NCBI GenBank assembly: GCA_019752245.1
Contig: JAIEMH010000140.1
Span: 1-5,486 of the forward strand
Direction of reading: 5' to 3'
DNA length: 5,486 nucleotides
From: Flavobacteriaceae bacterium
GTDB taxonomy: Bacteria; Bacteroidota; Bacteroidia; Flavobacteriales; Flavobacteriaceae
This document shows positions 1 to 4,942 of this stretch, in pieces; positions within the stretch are counted from its first letter, which is position 1, and each line of letters opens with the position of its first letter. The position numbers were made by a program, and so were the translations under genes. The notes beneath the pieces were generated by a model. It ran no database searches, was not told where the DNA came from, and saw nothing but the letters and a program-made list of their open reading frames with translations.

Positions 1-40
1 AAAGTTTTGTTAAATTTGTAAAGGCTCGGTCTTGAATCAT
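1..40 (-). CDS. Possible N-terminal fragment of a gene cut by the window edge
   Basis: On the minus strand an ATG at 40 opens a frame that stays open to base 1 (13 codons, beginning MIQDRAFTNLTK). It is preceded, about 8 bases upstream, by AAGGAG, an unusually good Shine-Dalgarno match for a Bacteroidota-like genome. The same frame is open further upstream to a stop near 90, so the start is not fixed. The product is not recognisable from so few residues, and an open run this short is common by chance. It lies beyond the terminator of the 239-988 gene and would be a separate unit. Very low certainty. Confidence 0.15.
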   Translation of the reverse strand, partial: MIQDRAFTNLTKL

Positions 41-188
41 CGCCACTCCTTGAATCCGCGACACGTTAACGAATATGCCAACGCAGAATTAAGAATCTAA
101 CGCAATTTTAAGACAAAAAATAACTTAAAAGTGTATCATGAAAACAGCTTACAAAAGACTCAATCGAAACCAAAAAAACAAAGTAAAA

Positions 189-217
189 GTTGCGAGATTA
201 TACTAAAATCTCGCAAT
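189..217 (-). terminator. Hairpin terminator of the 239-988 gene
   Basis: TGCGAGATT at 191-199 pairs perfectly with AATCTCGCA at 207-215 around a 7-base loop, extendable by a T-A pair (190/216). On the minus strand the hairpin starts 22 bases after the TGA stop of the 239-988 gene. It is followed by a T-rich run (ACTTTTACTTTG and then seven Ts, 172-178). The T tract is not immediately adjacent to the stem. On the plus strand the stem is followed by AATCCCC, so the element looks one-directional. Confidence 0.65.
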
Positions 218-238
218 CCCCATTAAGATATTTTAAAC

Positions 239-988
239 TCACAAAACTTCAATGATCCTCAAAGCATTATAAAGTCCGTTATAAAACCGCTCTTGCCTAC
301 CATTAACCTCTTGAAAAAAAGCAATAAACACAACATAAAATTTAGCACCAACCACTGTAGGCAAGCCACTAGGCATAAGAACTGGGCCAACAACATCATT
401 TGAAATAGGATAAGTAACCAAAGCACTATACGAAGTTTCAAAAACACCGCTATCCAAATCAACATGCGTGTAAGCACATTGAAGACTGAAATGAGTAGCA
501 CCATCAGGAAAAGTAAGATGATCCAAAGGTATAAAGTCAGTAATAGTAACAGTCCCAGTAACAACATCCAATGAATAAGGAACTGGCAAAATACTATGCC
601 ATTTAGCATTCCTATTAAAATCAAAATCTTTCAGTTTAGCCTTACCCATACTAGTAGTCAAACCTTGGGCAACAGTTCGTTTACCTCTTGTATTTACACT
701 GTCCAAAGTCTTAACCTCAAGAAAAACTTTTATAAGCCTACTAGAAAGCTTGGAATCCTTTGCACAATGAACCAAAAAAGAAAGAGCTGCTCTAAGTTTT
801 GCCGCCGATTTAGCACAATTCCCAAACTCCGCAGCGTTCTCTCTAGCCCTAATAAAATTGGGATCCTTTAGCATTCTTTCCCGGCTAACACCTCCTTTTT
901 TTCTAACCAACAACCCATCAGCCGTCTTGTAGAAGGTAACATTATCCAAAGTTCCTTCAAAATTAAATAACCCAGTCTGTCTTGCCAT
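239..988 (-). CDS. Conserved flavobacterial protein of unknown function ('MARQTG' family)
   Basis: The product is 249 aa starting MARQTGLFNFEGTLDNVTFYK. I recognise this N-terminal pattern (MA-R/K-Q-x-G, then G-T-x-x-x-x-T-F-Y-K and G-x-L-x-R-x-K-G-G, then DPxFxRxRENxxEFG, residues 43-56) from uncharacterised proteins that occur, often in several copies, in Flavobacterium-like genomes; no function is known to me. Residues 60-125 look helical and basic. Residues 138-249 are rich in alternating hydrophobic residues, suggesting beta strands, and end in a QEVNG...NGLYNALRI motif (226-245) that I also associate with the family. There is no signal peptide or membrane segment. The ATG at 988 is chosen because the longer frame begins with a TTG at 1045 that lies inside the promoter, and the family begins at MARQ. 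An ATG two codons upstream (994) is an alternative. The gene is monocistronic, with its own promoter and terminator. Confidence 0.8.
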   Translation of the reverse strand: MARQTGLFNFEGTLDNVTFYKTADGLLVRKKGGVSRERMLKDPNFIRARENAAEFGNCAKSAAKLRAALSFLVHCAKDSKLSSRLIKVFLEVKTLDSVNTRGKRTVAQGLTTSMGKAKLKDFDFNRNAKWHSILPVPYSLDVVTGTVTITDFIPLDHLTFPDGATHFSLQCAYTHVDLDSGVFETSYSALVTYPISNDVVGPVLMPSGLPTVVGAKFYVVFIAFFQEVNGRQERFYNGLYNALRIIEVL

Positions 989-1015
989 AACCATACATTT
1001 AAAGTTAATAAGAAG

Positions 1016-1045
1016 CAAAACTACATCAGCCAATACACAACACAA
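1016..1045 (-). promoter_or_regulatory. Flavobacterial-type promoter for the 239-988 gene
   Basis: On the minus strand TAGTTTTG (1023-1016) matches the Bacteroidota -7 consensus TAnnTTTG exactly. A TTG (1045-1043) lies 19 bases upstream of it, within the usual 17-23 spacing for the -33 element. The expected transcription start near 1008-1012 gives a leader of about 20-25 bases before the ATG at 988, which supports that start over the upstream TTG. Confidence 0.65.
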
Positions 1046-1073
1046 TTACATTTTTGCCATATGGGTAACAATA

Positions 1074-1099
1074 GGTCAAAAAAGGTCAAATACGTCAAA
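1074..1099 (-). repeat. Phased TTTGACC direct repeats upstream of a promoter
   Basis: GGTCAAA occurs at 1074-1080 and 1084-1090, followed by CGTCAAA at 1093-1099, so the units are 10 and 9 bases apart. Read on the minus strand they are TTTGAC(C/G) units starting about 29 bases upstream of the TTG -33 element of the 239-988 gene. Spacing close to one helical turn would put all units on one face of the DNA, as in a binding site for a dimeric or oligomeric regulator. That role is inference; A-rich chance similarity is possible. Confidence 0.4.
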
Positions 1100-1179
1100 A
1101 AAAGGTACCATAATGACAGGAAATTCTAACGAAGCATCCAGTAAAGCATATAGGAACTATATTAAAAACATATAGACAT

Positions 1180-1209
1180 CGCTAACATACCGCTAACATA
1201 CCGCTAACA
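1180..1209. repeat. 11-bp tandem repeat, 2.7 copies
   Basis: CGCTAACATAC is repeated exactly at 1180-1190 and 1191-1201, followed by a partial copy CGCTAACA at 1202-1209. It lies between the end of the seven-gene cluster and the promoter of the 239-988 gene, about 100 bases from the first and 135 from the second. The unit is close to one helical turn. Binding-site array, slippage product and remnant of a mobile-element end are all possible, and the sequence alone does not choose. Confidence 0.75.
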
Positions 1210-1310
1210 AACTCCAAGGATATAGTATAAAGCTTAGAAATAAAACCATCAAGCCAATTAGTGAAAATTCCTGAAATTTTGATAAGAAAACCAAACCTTA
1301 AACAACGCAA

Positions 1311-1619
1311 TCACTTCCAAGTTGCACCAACAATCTTAAGGTAAACAAAAACAACAGGAATATTGGCTAACAGTATAAGCAGCTTGATCGTAAAGTATTC
1401 TTGATGGTTCTTTTGTGTAAAAAGCAAGTAAAACAAATTAAAAAATACCACCGAATTAAGCAAAACTGCAACCGCAAGATAAACAATGCCAATGCCAAAC
1501 AACGCACCATCAGGAAAGTGCAGGTGAAGCAACAGCAACAAAGTACCAACAACAAAACTACCTAAGGCAAGTTGCGTAGAAAATAGTCCTGTAGCGTGGT
1601 GGTATTGTTTTTTAGTCAT
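1311..1619 (-). CDS. Small three-helix membrane protein, unknown function
   Basis: The product is 102 aa. After a short polar N-terminus (MTKKQYHHATG) there are three hydrophobic stretches, at about residues 14-35, 40-67 and 77-97, so it should be an inner-membrane protein with three helices. No catalytic motif is evident and I do not recognise the family. Its ATG follows the TAA stop of the Coq4-like gene with no bases between (TAA-ATG), so the two are almost certainly translated from one message. It is the last gene of the minus-strand unit that starts at 3226. By position it may be a membrane partner of the Coq4-like or oxygenase-like product, which is inference from context only. Confidence 0.75.
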   Translation of the reverse strand: MTKKQYHHATGLFSTQLALGSFVVGTLLLLLHLHFPDGALFGIGIVYLAVAVLLNSVVFFNLFYLLFTQKNHQEYFTIKLLILLANIPVVFVYLKIVGATWK

Positions 1620-2075
1620 TTATTTAATATTAAAAGTAACCCTAAGCGTAGTTATAGGAAACGTAAGCAACTTTAGAAAATCCAAATCATGAAGTCTGTG
1701 TGCCGTTTTTCCGCGCGCATACTGCTTTACAAAATGCTTCATTTGAGTAGGGTAGAAGAGCGTTCCAATAGCTATTACCATATACAGATACAAACTTCTT
1801 TTACCGTTTCCCAACAGAAAATACTGCATGCCTATTTCATCCGTCACAGCAACTTGCGTGTCAGTCAAAACATGAATAATGTCGTGGTCTTCCAACTTAG
1901 GTTGCATTTCAAAATTATATTTGAGTAAAAAACAACCCAAATGAAACCCCAAACTCTCTTGATCGTACCTAATCAGTTCCGACGGTGTTACCTCCCAAGC
2001 AACGCCTTTTTTAAAATACTTCTGATACGGTTTCTTCGTGATCTCGTACAGTTTTTCTATGATCAAATCCCTCAT
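1620..2075 (-). CDS. Coq4-like protein with intact zinc motif
   Basis: The product is 151 aa. Residues 64-80 carry HDIIH followed by eleven residues and then E80, which is exactly the HDxxH-x11-E signature that defines the Coq4 family and binds its metal. Known Coq4 proteins (about 220-270 aa in eukaryotes) act on the prenylated ubiquinone precursor at ring carbon C1 and scaffold the biosynthetic complex on a membrane. This is a shorter, bacterial-type member; there is no transmembrane helix or signal peptide, although residues 94-110 are moderately hydrophobic (LYLYMVIAIGTLFY). The gene starts 12 bases after the oxygenase-like gene and abuts the next membrane-protein gene. Ubiquinone synthesis is unlikely in a flavobacterium-like host, so the substrate is probably something else. 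Family assignment is firm on the motif; function is open. Confidence 0.8.
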   Translation of the reverse strand: MRDLIIEKLYEITKKPYQKYFKKGVAWEVTPSELIRYDQESLGFHLGCFLLKYNFEMQPKLEDHDIIHVLTDTQVAVTDEIGMQYFLLGNGKRSLYLYMVIAIGTLFYPTQMKHFVKQYARGKTAHRLHDLDFLKLLTFPITTLRVTFNIK

Positions 2076-2087
2076 AATCGGTCTAAT

Positions 2088-2855
2088 TTATAATTTCTCG
2101 AACCTACCTATCTTACGCAGCGACTCCTTATGCTTTTCTGGAAGAAGAACCGCTTTAACAACACCATCCAACCCAATCTTCCTACTCAAGGTATAGAGTT
2201 TAAGCACAAAACGTGTCGGAAAATAAGAACCCAAAAACAAGTACCCATAAACAATCCTCGGTACCAAAAGATGTTGCACCTGTAGTAAAACAAAATACCT
2301 AAAACCACCCAAGTGTTTCTTATACTGCTCAAACAGATGCACCGTAAAGTGACCTTTTTCCAAATCATGTTGCAGATGGTTGTCTCTAGCAACAAGCCAA
2401 TCATTGAAGTTTTCAGGTAAATGCTTCAAACCCATGCGCATTCCCAATTGTATAAAAACAGCAAACAGTTCTTCCTTTTCCTCAAGTGCAAGTTTACGCT
2501 CCAACAATTCAAAAGACCGAATAGAATAATCAATAAGCATGTAAAGCACATCCCTATAAGCCCAATCGGGAATGCTTTTTCCACGACTTTCCTCAACTCC
2601 TTGATGGATTTTAGTGATTTTATCAATAGCAGCCAAAGCCTGTTCTCTTTCCAAAAAAATAATCTGCTGCGCATATTCCACAGTAGAAAACAACCGTTCA
2701 ATAGGATTTTCTGGAATCTTTCCAGTATAATACAACCAATCGACAGCTTTATTCAAGGCAAACTCAGCCGCCGAACCTGCAAAAATGAGCAGTACAGTAT
2801 CCGTTCTTTTCCAAACCGTTCTAACAATAGAGTTTTCAGCTACAAAATAGTCCAT
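2088..2855 (-). CDS. Oxygenase MpaB family protein (DUF2236, Lcp/MpaB-like)
   Basis: The product is 255 aa, mostly helical, and resembles the MpaB/B' and rubber-oxygenase (latex-clearing protein) catalytic domain. Points of agreement are an early VWKRTDTVLLIFAGSAAE block (14-31); P-x-x-R-L-x-x-T (51-58), in which R54 and T58 have the spacing of the conserved Arg and Thr near the haem of Lcp; the KIHQGVE segment (82-88), where H84 would be the haem ligand; and LGMRMGLKHLPEN followed by W and R (137-157). Characterised relatives are b-type haem proteins that cleave double bonds in polyisoprene or farnesyl chains. No signal peptide is visible, so it is probably cytoplasmic or membrane-associated. 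The ATG lies inside the end of the DUF2809 gene (16-base overlap), indicating translational coupling. The family call is fairly firm, the chemistry and substrate unknown. Confidence 0.75.
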   Translation of the reverse strand: MDYFVAENSIVRTVWKRTDTVLLIFAGSAAEFALNKAVDWLYYTGKIPENPIERLFSTVEYAQQIIFLEREQALAAIDKITKIHQGVEESRGKSIPDWAYRDVLYMLIDYSIRSFELLERKLALEEKEELFAVFIQLGMRMGLKHLPENFNDWLVARDNHLQHDLEKGHFTVHLFEQYKKHLGGFRYFVLLQVQHLLVPRIVYGYLFLGSYFPTRFVLKLYTLSRKIGLDGVVKAVLLPEKHKESLRKIGRFEKL

Positions 2856-3226
2856 GAGTGCATTCTTTTATAATTGTGAATAAGTAAAACAGTTAGTGTC
2901 CCAAGAGTATAAGCAAGCATATCAGTCCAAGAAAAAGAAGTACCAAATACAATGCATAGGATTTTAATGTCGTCCAAATGCAACAGTTCCAAAATGTGGA
3001 TATACTGCAAACCTTCAATCAAGTAACTTATCAAAAGTGTGAGTAAGGAAATTTTGATTATCGAAATTTTAAGAAAAGCAGCAAAAAGGTAAAACAGCAA
3101 AATCACAGCCAAATAATCACCAAGAACAGGACGAATAAATTGATCGTTTGCATAGAGTGCAATTATAATTTCGGTAATCAAAAGCACCATTGCAGTAAGT
3201 AAATAGGAGGTATTTATTTTCTTCAT
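2840..3226 (-). CDS. DUF2809 family membrane protein
   Basis: The product is 128 aa with four predicted membrane helices (about 8-26, 37-54, 57-75 and 100-118). The features I associate with DUF2809 are present in order: TExxIALY (18-25), FIRPVLGDYLAVIL (30-43), EGLQY (71-75) and SFSWTDMLAYTLG (97-109). The family consists of small integral membrane proteins of unknown role, common in Bacteroidota. The start codon lies 3 bases from the operator-like block at 3230-3259, and the 3' end overlaps the oxygenase-like gene, so this is the first gene of the second unit. No function is assigned. Confidence 0.8.
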   Translation of the reverse strand: MKKINTSYLLTAMVLLITEIIIALYANDQFIRPVLGDYLAVILLFYLFAAFLKISIIKISLLTLLISYLIEGLQYIHILELLHLDDIKILCIVFGTSFSWTDMLAYTLGTLTVLLIHNYKRMHSWTIL

Positions 3227-3229
3227 AAT

Positions 3230-3259
3230 AGTAAAGTACTTTGTATTTCAAAGTAAATA
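3230..3259 (-). promoter_or_regulatory. Operator-like palindrome block, copy B
   Basis: The block contains a perfect 19-bp palindrome TACTTTG-N5-CAAAGTA (3237-3255, spacer TATTT). It also contains an overlapping palindrome AAAGTACTTT (3233-3242) that shares the half-site. It ends 3 bases before the DUF2809 ATG and matches the block at 4872-4901 at 27 of 30 positions; all three differences lie in the spacer. On the minus strand TTACTTTG resembles the -7 box TAnnTTTG with one mismatch, but no TTG is seen at the -33 spacing, so promoter strength here is doubtful. The likeliest binder is the winged-helix protein encoded just upstream (3275-3571); this is inference. Confidence 0.7.
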
Positions 3260-3274
3260 GATAAAAAAATAGGT

Positions 3275-3571
3275 TTAACTTTTTTTGATTAGTTTTTCAA
3301 GTGCATCAATGTGTGCTGCAAAAGCAGTTTTACCTTCTTTAGTAGCGATGTATTTAGTGTTTGGTTTTTTGCCAATAAACTGCTTTTCAATCATGATGTA
3401 ATTCTCGGTTTCTAAAGCTTTCGTGTGAGAAGCAAGATTGCCATCGGTTACACCAAGAAGTTCCTTCAACATGTTGAAATCGGCACTTTCGTTAACCATC
3501 AATACAGACATGATCCCCAAACGAATTCGGTGATCAAAGGCTTTGTTTATATTTTGGATGATGGTTTTCAA
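3275..3571 (-). CDS. Small winged-helix transcriptional regulator (HTH_34 type)
   Basis: The product is 98 aa, a single DNA-binding domain of the MarR/ArsR-like HTH_34 type. DHRIRLGIMSVLM (13-25) is the first helix, FNMLKELLG (32-40) the positioning helix, TDGNLASHTKALE (42-54) the recognition helix, and IEKQFIGKKPNTKYIATKEG (61-80) the wing, followed by a C-terminal helix likely used for dimerisation. No separate ligand-binding domain is present. The start is a TTG: an in-frame TAG lies two codons upstream and the first ATG would remove residues 1-20, including part of helix 1. The gap to the hydrolase gene is only 3 bases. Such regulators commonly sit beside a membrane protein like the 4248-4871 product. 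Autoregulation through the palindromes at 4879-4897 and 3237-3255 is inferred. Confidence 0.85.
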   Translation of the reverse strand: MKTIIQNINKAFDHRIRLGIMSVLMVNESADFNMLKELLGVTDGNLASHTKALETENYIMIEKQFIGKKPNTKYIATKEGKTAFAAHIDALEKLIKKS

Positions 3572-3574
3572 GGT

Positions 3575-4243
3575 CTAATAATTGTCAAAGATAGTTATTA
3601 ATTTGTCAGAATTTGCCAATTGAGAAGGTGCAACAACATCTTCCTCTAACGGAATATTCTTGCCGTAACGTTCACTCAAAATAGCTTTTACCCTGTAATC
3701 GTCTAGATTAAAAGATTTTAGTTTCTCCAAAGTGCAAAGTTCAATGTTAGCACCTTGCTTATAAATCTTCCAAACATATTCAGAACAATATATTTTATCA
3801 TTAGACCATTCAAAATAGACGTCATAATCTCTATTGAATAATGTTTTACCATATTGTTTCATTTTATTCAAAGAAGCAGGCGTCAGTAAAGTTGAATCTT
3901 TTAGCCTAACAACAACGTATTTATTGTCCAATCCGTGTTTAATCCAATCTTTAAATAAGGTTTTCTTCACTGGCTGAATGGCTTCATAAACATAGCAAGA
4001 ACCATTTTCATTAAAAATAATACCACAATGCGAAAACTTCGAGTTTGTGGCAATTCGAACAGCTTCACATTGTTTGGATTGCGAAGTTTGAAAAATAATA
4101 TCGCCGTCTTTGAAACTAGTTAGCTCTTTATTAACTCTTGCTTTAAAAGACTTTCCAGATCCAGAAAACAATTTACCTCCAACAAAAAATAATGTTAGAA
4201 AACAGATAAAGACAATAAGAATTATTTTTCTTGACTTGTTCAT
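3575..4243 (-). CDS. YiiX/YebB-like permuted papain-type cysteine hydrolase
   Basis: The product is 222 aa. Residues 6-25 form an N-terminal membrane anchor or uncleaved signal, so the enzyme should face the periplasm. FKDGDIIFQTS (44-54) opens the catalytic domain, followed by FSHCGII with H72, YEAI with E87, and YCSEYVW with C153. The order His before Cys is that of circularly permuted NlpC/P60-like amidases of the YaeF/YiiX group (peptidase family C92); H72 and C153 are the expected catalytic pair, with E87 as a candidate third residue. Substrates may be peptidoglycan peptides, lipids or amide bonds; this is not known here. The start MNKSRK at 4243 is chosen because the longer frame begins with a TTG inside the preceding gene and lacks an N-terminal signal. 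The gap to the upstream gene is 4 bases and to the regulator 3, so it belongs to the first unit. Confidence 0.8.
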   Translation of the reverse strand: MNKSRKIILIVFICFLTLFFVGGKLFSGSGKSFKARVNKELTSFKDGDIIFQTSQSKQCEAVRIATNSKFSHCGIIFNENGSCYVYEAIQPVKKTLFKDWIKHGLDNKYVVVRLKDSTLLTPASLNKMKQYGKTLFNRDYDVYFEWSNDKIYCSEYVWKIYKQGANIELCTLEKLKSFNLDDYRVKAILSERYGKNIPLEEDVVAPSQLANSDKLITIFDNY

Positions 4244-4247
4244 AGCT

Positions 4248-4871
4248 TTAATTTCTATCGTATTTAAAATACATAACACTTCCGTAAAGAATGTGACAAA
4301 CTCCAAATCCTAACGCCCAAAACAACAAGCCATAGCCCAAGAACCAAGTAGAAAGCAATCCCAGTAGCACCATAGTTAGACCTAAATATCTAACGTCGCC
4401 AAGAGTATATTTACTTGCATTTACACAAGCCAATCCGTAGAAAATCAACGTTAAGGGTGCAACCAAACTCAACATCTCTTTTTCAATTAAAAATAGAATA
4501 AAAATACCGCCAGTAGCTATCGGAATACCAAAGTTAAGTACCAATCTTTTAGTTGTAACATTCCAAACGTTATCGTTACTTTTCTTAGCTTTTCTAACGC
4601 TAAAAATGATTCCTGTAATAATAGAAAGAATAATTACAAGTGCAGCAGTAATAAATAAACGTTCAATTTGGGATTGAGTGATAATCAAATCACCATAATT
4701 ACCCATAGTTGAGGTATCAAAATATAGTGTCTTGTAGGCAATCCATGCACCAACAAGACAATATATTCCTGCTAAAACTCCAGACAAACCACTAAGGGAA
4801 ATAAATCTTGATGATTGGTGCATCATGTTTTTTATTTCTGAAATGTCGTTTAGGTATTTTTCGTTTTCCAT
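4248..4871 (-). CDS. Multi-pass membrane protein, partner of the HTH_34 regulator
   Basis: The product is 207 aa. A polar N-terminus (MENEKYLNDISEIKNMMHQS) leads into SGLSGVLAGIY and the first of five or six hydrophobic segments (about 23-45, 70-92, 109-130, 133-150, 158-176 and 179-198). I recognise it as an uncharacterised flavobacterial inner-membrane protein usually encoded next to a small winged-helix regulator, as here. No enzyme motif is visible. It is the first gene of the minus-strand unit; its ATG directly follows the operator-like block at 4872-4901, so its expression should be controlled there. A role in sensing or membrane stress together with the regulator is possible, but I have no direct evidence for it. 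Confidence 0.75.
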   Translation of the reverse strand: MENEKYLNDISEIKNMMHQSSRFISLSGLSGVLAGIYCLVGAWIAYKTLYFDTSTMGNYGDLIITQSQIERLFITAALVIILSIITGIIFSVRKAKKSNDNVWNVTTKRLVLNFGIPIATGGIFILFLIEKEMLSLVAPLTLIFYGLACVNASKYTLGDVRYLGLTMVLLGLLSTWFLGYGLLFWALGFGVCHILYGSVMYFKYDRN

Positions 4872-4901
4872 AGTAAAGTACTTTGAAGTACAAAGTAAAT
4901 A
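4872..4901 (-). promoter_or_regulatory. Operator-like palindrome block, copy A
   Basis: The perfect 19-bp palindrome TACTTTG-N5-CAAAGTA occupies 4879-4897 (spacer AAGTA). The overlapping palindrome AAAGTACTTT occupies 4875-4884, giving three half-sites. The block abuts the ATG at 4871 and matches copy B (3230-3259) at 27 of 30 positions. It covers the probable -7 element and start point of the membrane-protein promoter, the usual geometry of a repressor site. It also lies just upstream of the divergent M28 promoter. Binding by the winged-helix regulator of the same unit is inferred. Confidence 0.75.
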
Positions 4902-4922
4902 AAATAATTTTGTGCAACCAAA
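4891..4922 (-). promoter_or_regulatory. Probable promoter of the 4871-to-3275 unit
   Basis: On the minus strand TTTG (4922-4919) lies 20 bases upstream of TTACTTTG (4898-4891), which matches the -7 consensus TAnnTTTG except for one base. Transcription would start near 4884, leaving a leader of roughly 13 bases. The -7 box is one arm of the palindrome, so a bound regulator would block it. Confidence 0.5.
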
Positions 4923-4942
4923 TGTTTTTTGATTTATTTTTG
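4910..4942 (+). promoter_or_regulatory. Promoter of the M28 peptidase gene
   Basis: TATTTTTG at 4935-4942 matches TAnnTTTG exactly, and a TTG at 4910-4912 lies 22 bases upstream, within the usual range. Transcription should start near 4947-4950, about 15 bases before the ATG at 4963. It overlaps, back to back, the -33 region of the divergent minus-strand promoter. Confidence 0.55.

Larger units (their letters stand above)
1..238. other. Left-flank, largely non-coding region
   Basis: No convincing complete gene is visible. The part next to the first gene (about 172-217) is its terminator. Short open stretches exist: a plus-strand frame open only from the window edge to a TAA at 19-21, a 22-codon ATG frame at 138-206 that runs through the terminator stem, and a minus-strand frame open to the left edge (listed separately). 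An 8-bp direct repeat CTTGAATC occurs at 31-38 and 49-56, and a palindrome CGTTAACG at 64-71. I cannot assign a role to any of these. Confidence 0.5.
989..1310. other. Repeat-bearing intergenic region
   Basis: These 322 bases carry no convincing gene. From left to right they hold the promoter of the 239-988 gene, phased GTCAAA repeats (1074-1099), a short inverted repeat ATATAG-GAA-CTATAT (1148-1162), a repeated heptamer CATATAG (1147-1153 and 1169-1175), an 11-bp tandem repeat (1180-1209) and an all-AT hairpin (1264-1280). The right part is the 3' flank of the seven-gene cluster, but no GC-rich terminator is visible after the stop at 1311. A 20-codon ATG frame at 1113-1175 (plus) is too short and lacks a promoter. 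Confidence 0.6.

Noticed and set aside
138..206. 22-codon ATG frame on the plus strand
   Set aside because: It runs through the terminator stem and is very lysine- and asparagine-rich, so it looks like random AT-rich sequence.
259..624. 121-codon minus-strand frame inside the 239-988 gene
   Set aside because: It is a leucine- and isoleucine-rich shadow frame of a recognisable protein, without a promoter or motif.
596..871. 91-codon plus-strand frame
   Set aside because: It is antisense to the conserved 239-988 gene, with low-complexity basic content and no upstream promoter.
1113..1175. 20-codon ATG frame in the intergenic region
   Set aside because: It is too short, has no TAnnTTTG promoter upstream and overlaps small inverted repeats. 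A chance frame is more likely.
1264..1280. Hairpin AAAATT-N5-AATTTT downstream of the 1311-1619 gene
   Set aside because: The stem is six A-T pairs without a following T run on the minus strand, so it is too weak to call a terminator.
1689..1928. 79-codon plus-strand frame
   Set aside because: It is antisense to the Coq4-like gene, covering its metal motif. It has no recognisable features.
2421..2873. 150-codon open frame on the plus strand
   Set aside because: It is antisense to the oxygenase-like gene and to the end of DUF2809. Its protein is rich in Ser, Asn, Phe and Ile with no family resemblance, as expected of the complement of a real gene.
3263..3286. A7...T7 inverted repeat at the end of the regulator gene
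   Set aside because: The arms are pure A and T and overlap the stop codon. It could weakly attenuate transcription, but AT-rich composition explains it.
4180..4243. Lipoprotein signal in the hydrolase
   Set aside because: C14 lies in the middle of the hydrophobic stretch with no proper lipobox or following linker. A membrane anchor fits better.
4244..4306. Longer N-terminus of the hydrolase (21 extra residues)
   Set aside because: It would start at a TTG inside the preceding gene and push the membrane anchor away from the N-terminus. The MNKSRK start fits better.
4110..4313. 67-codon plus-strand frame
   Set aside because: It is antisense to the start of the hydrolase gene and the end of the membrane-protein gene, with no support of its own.
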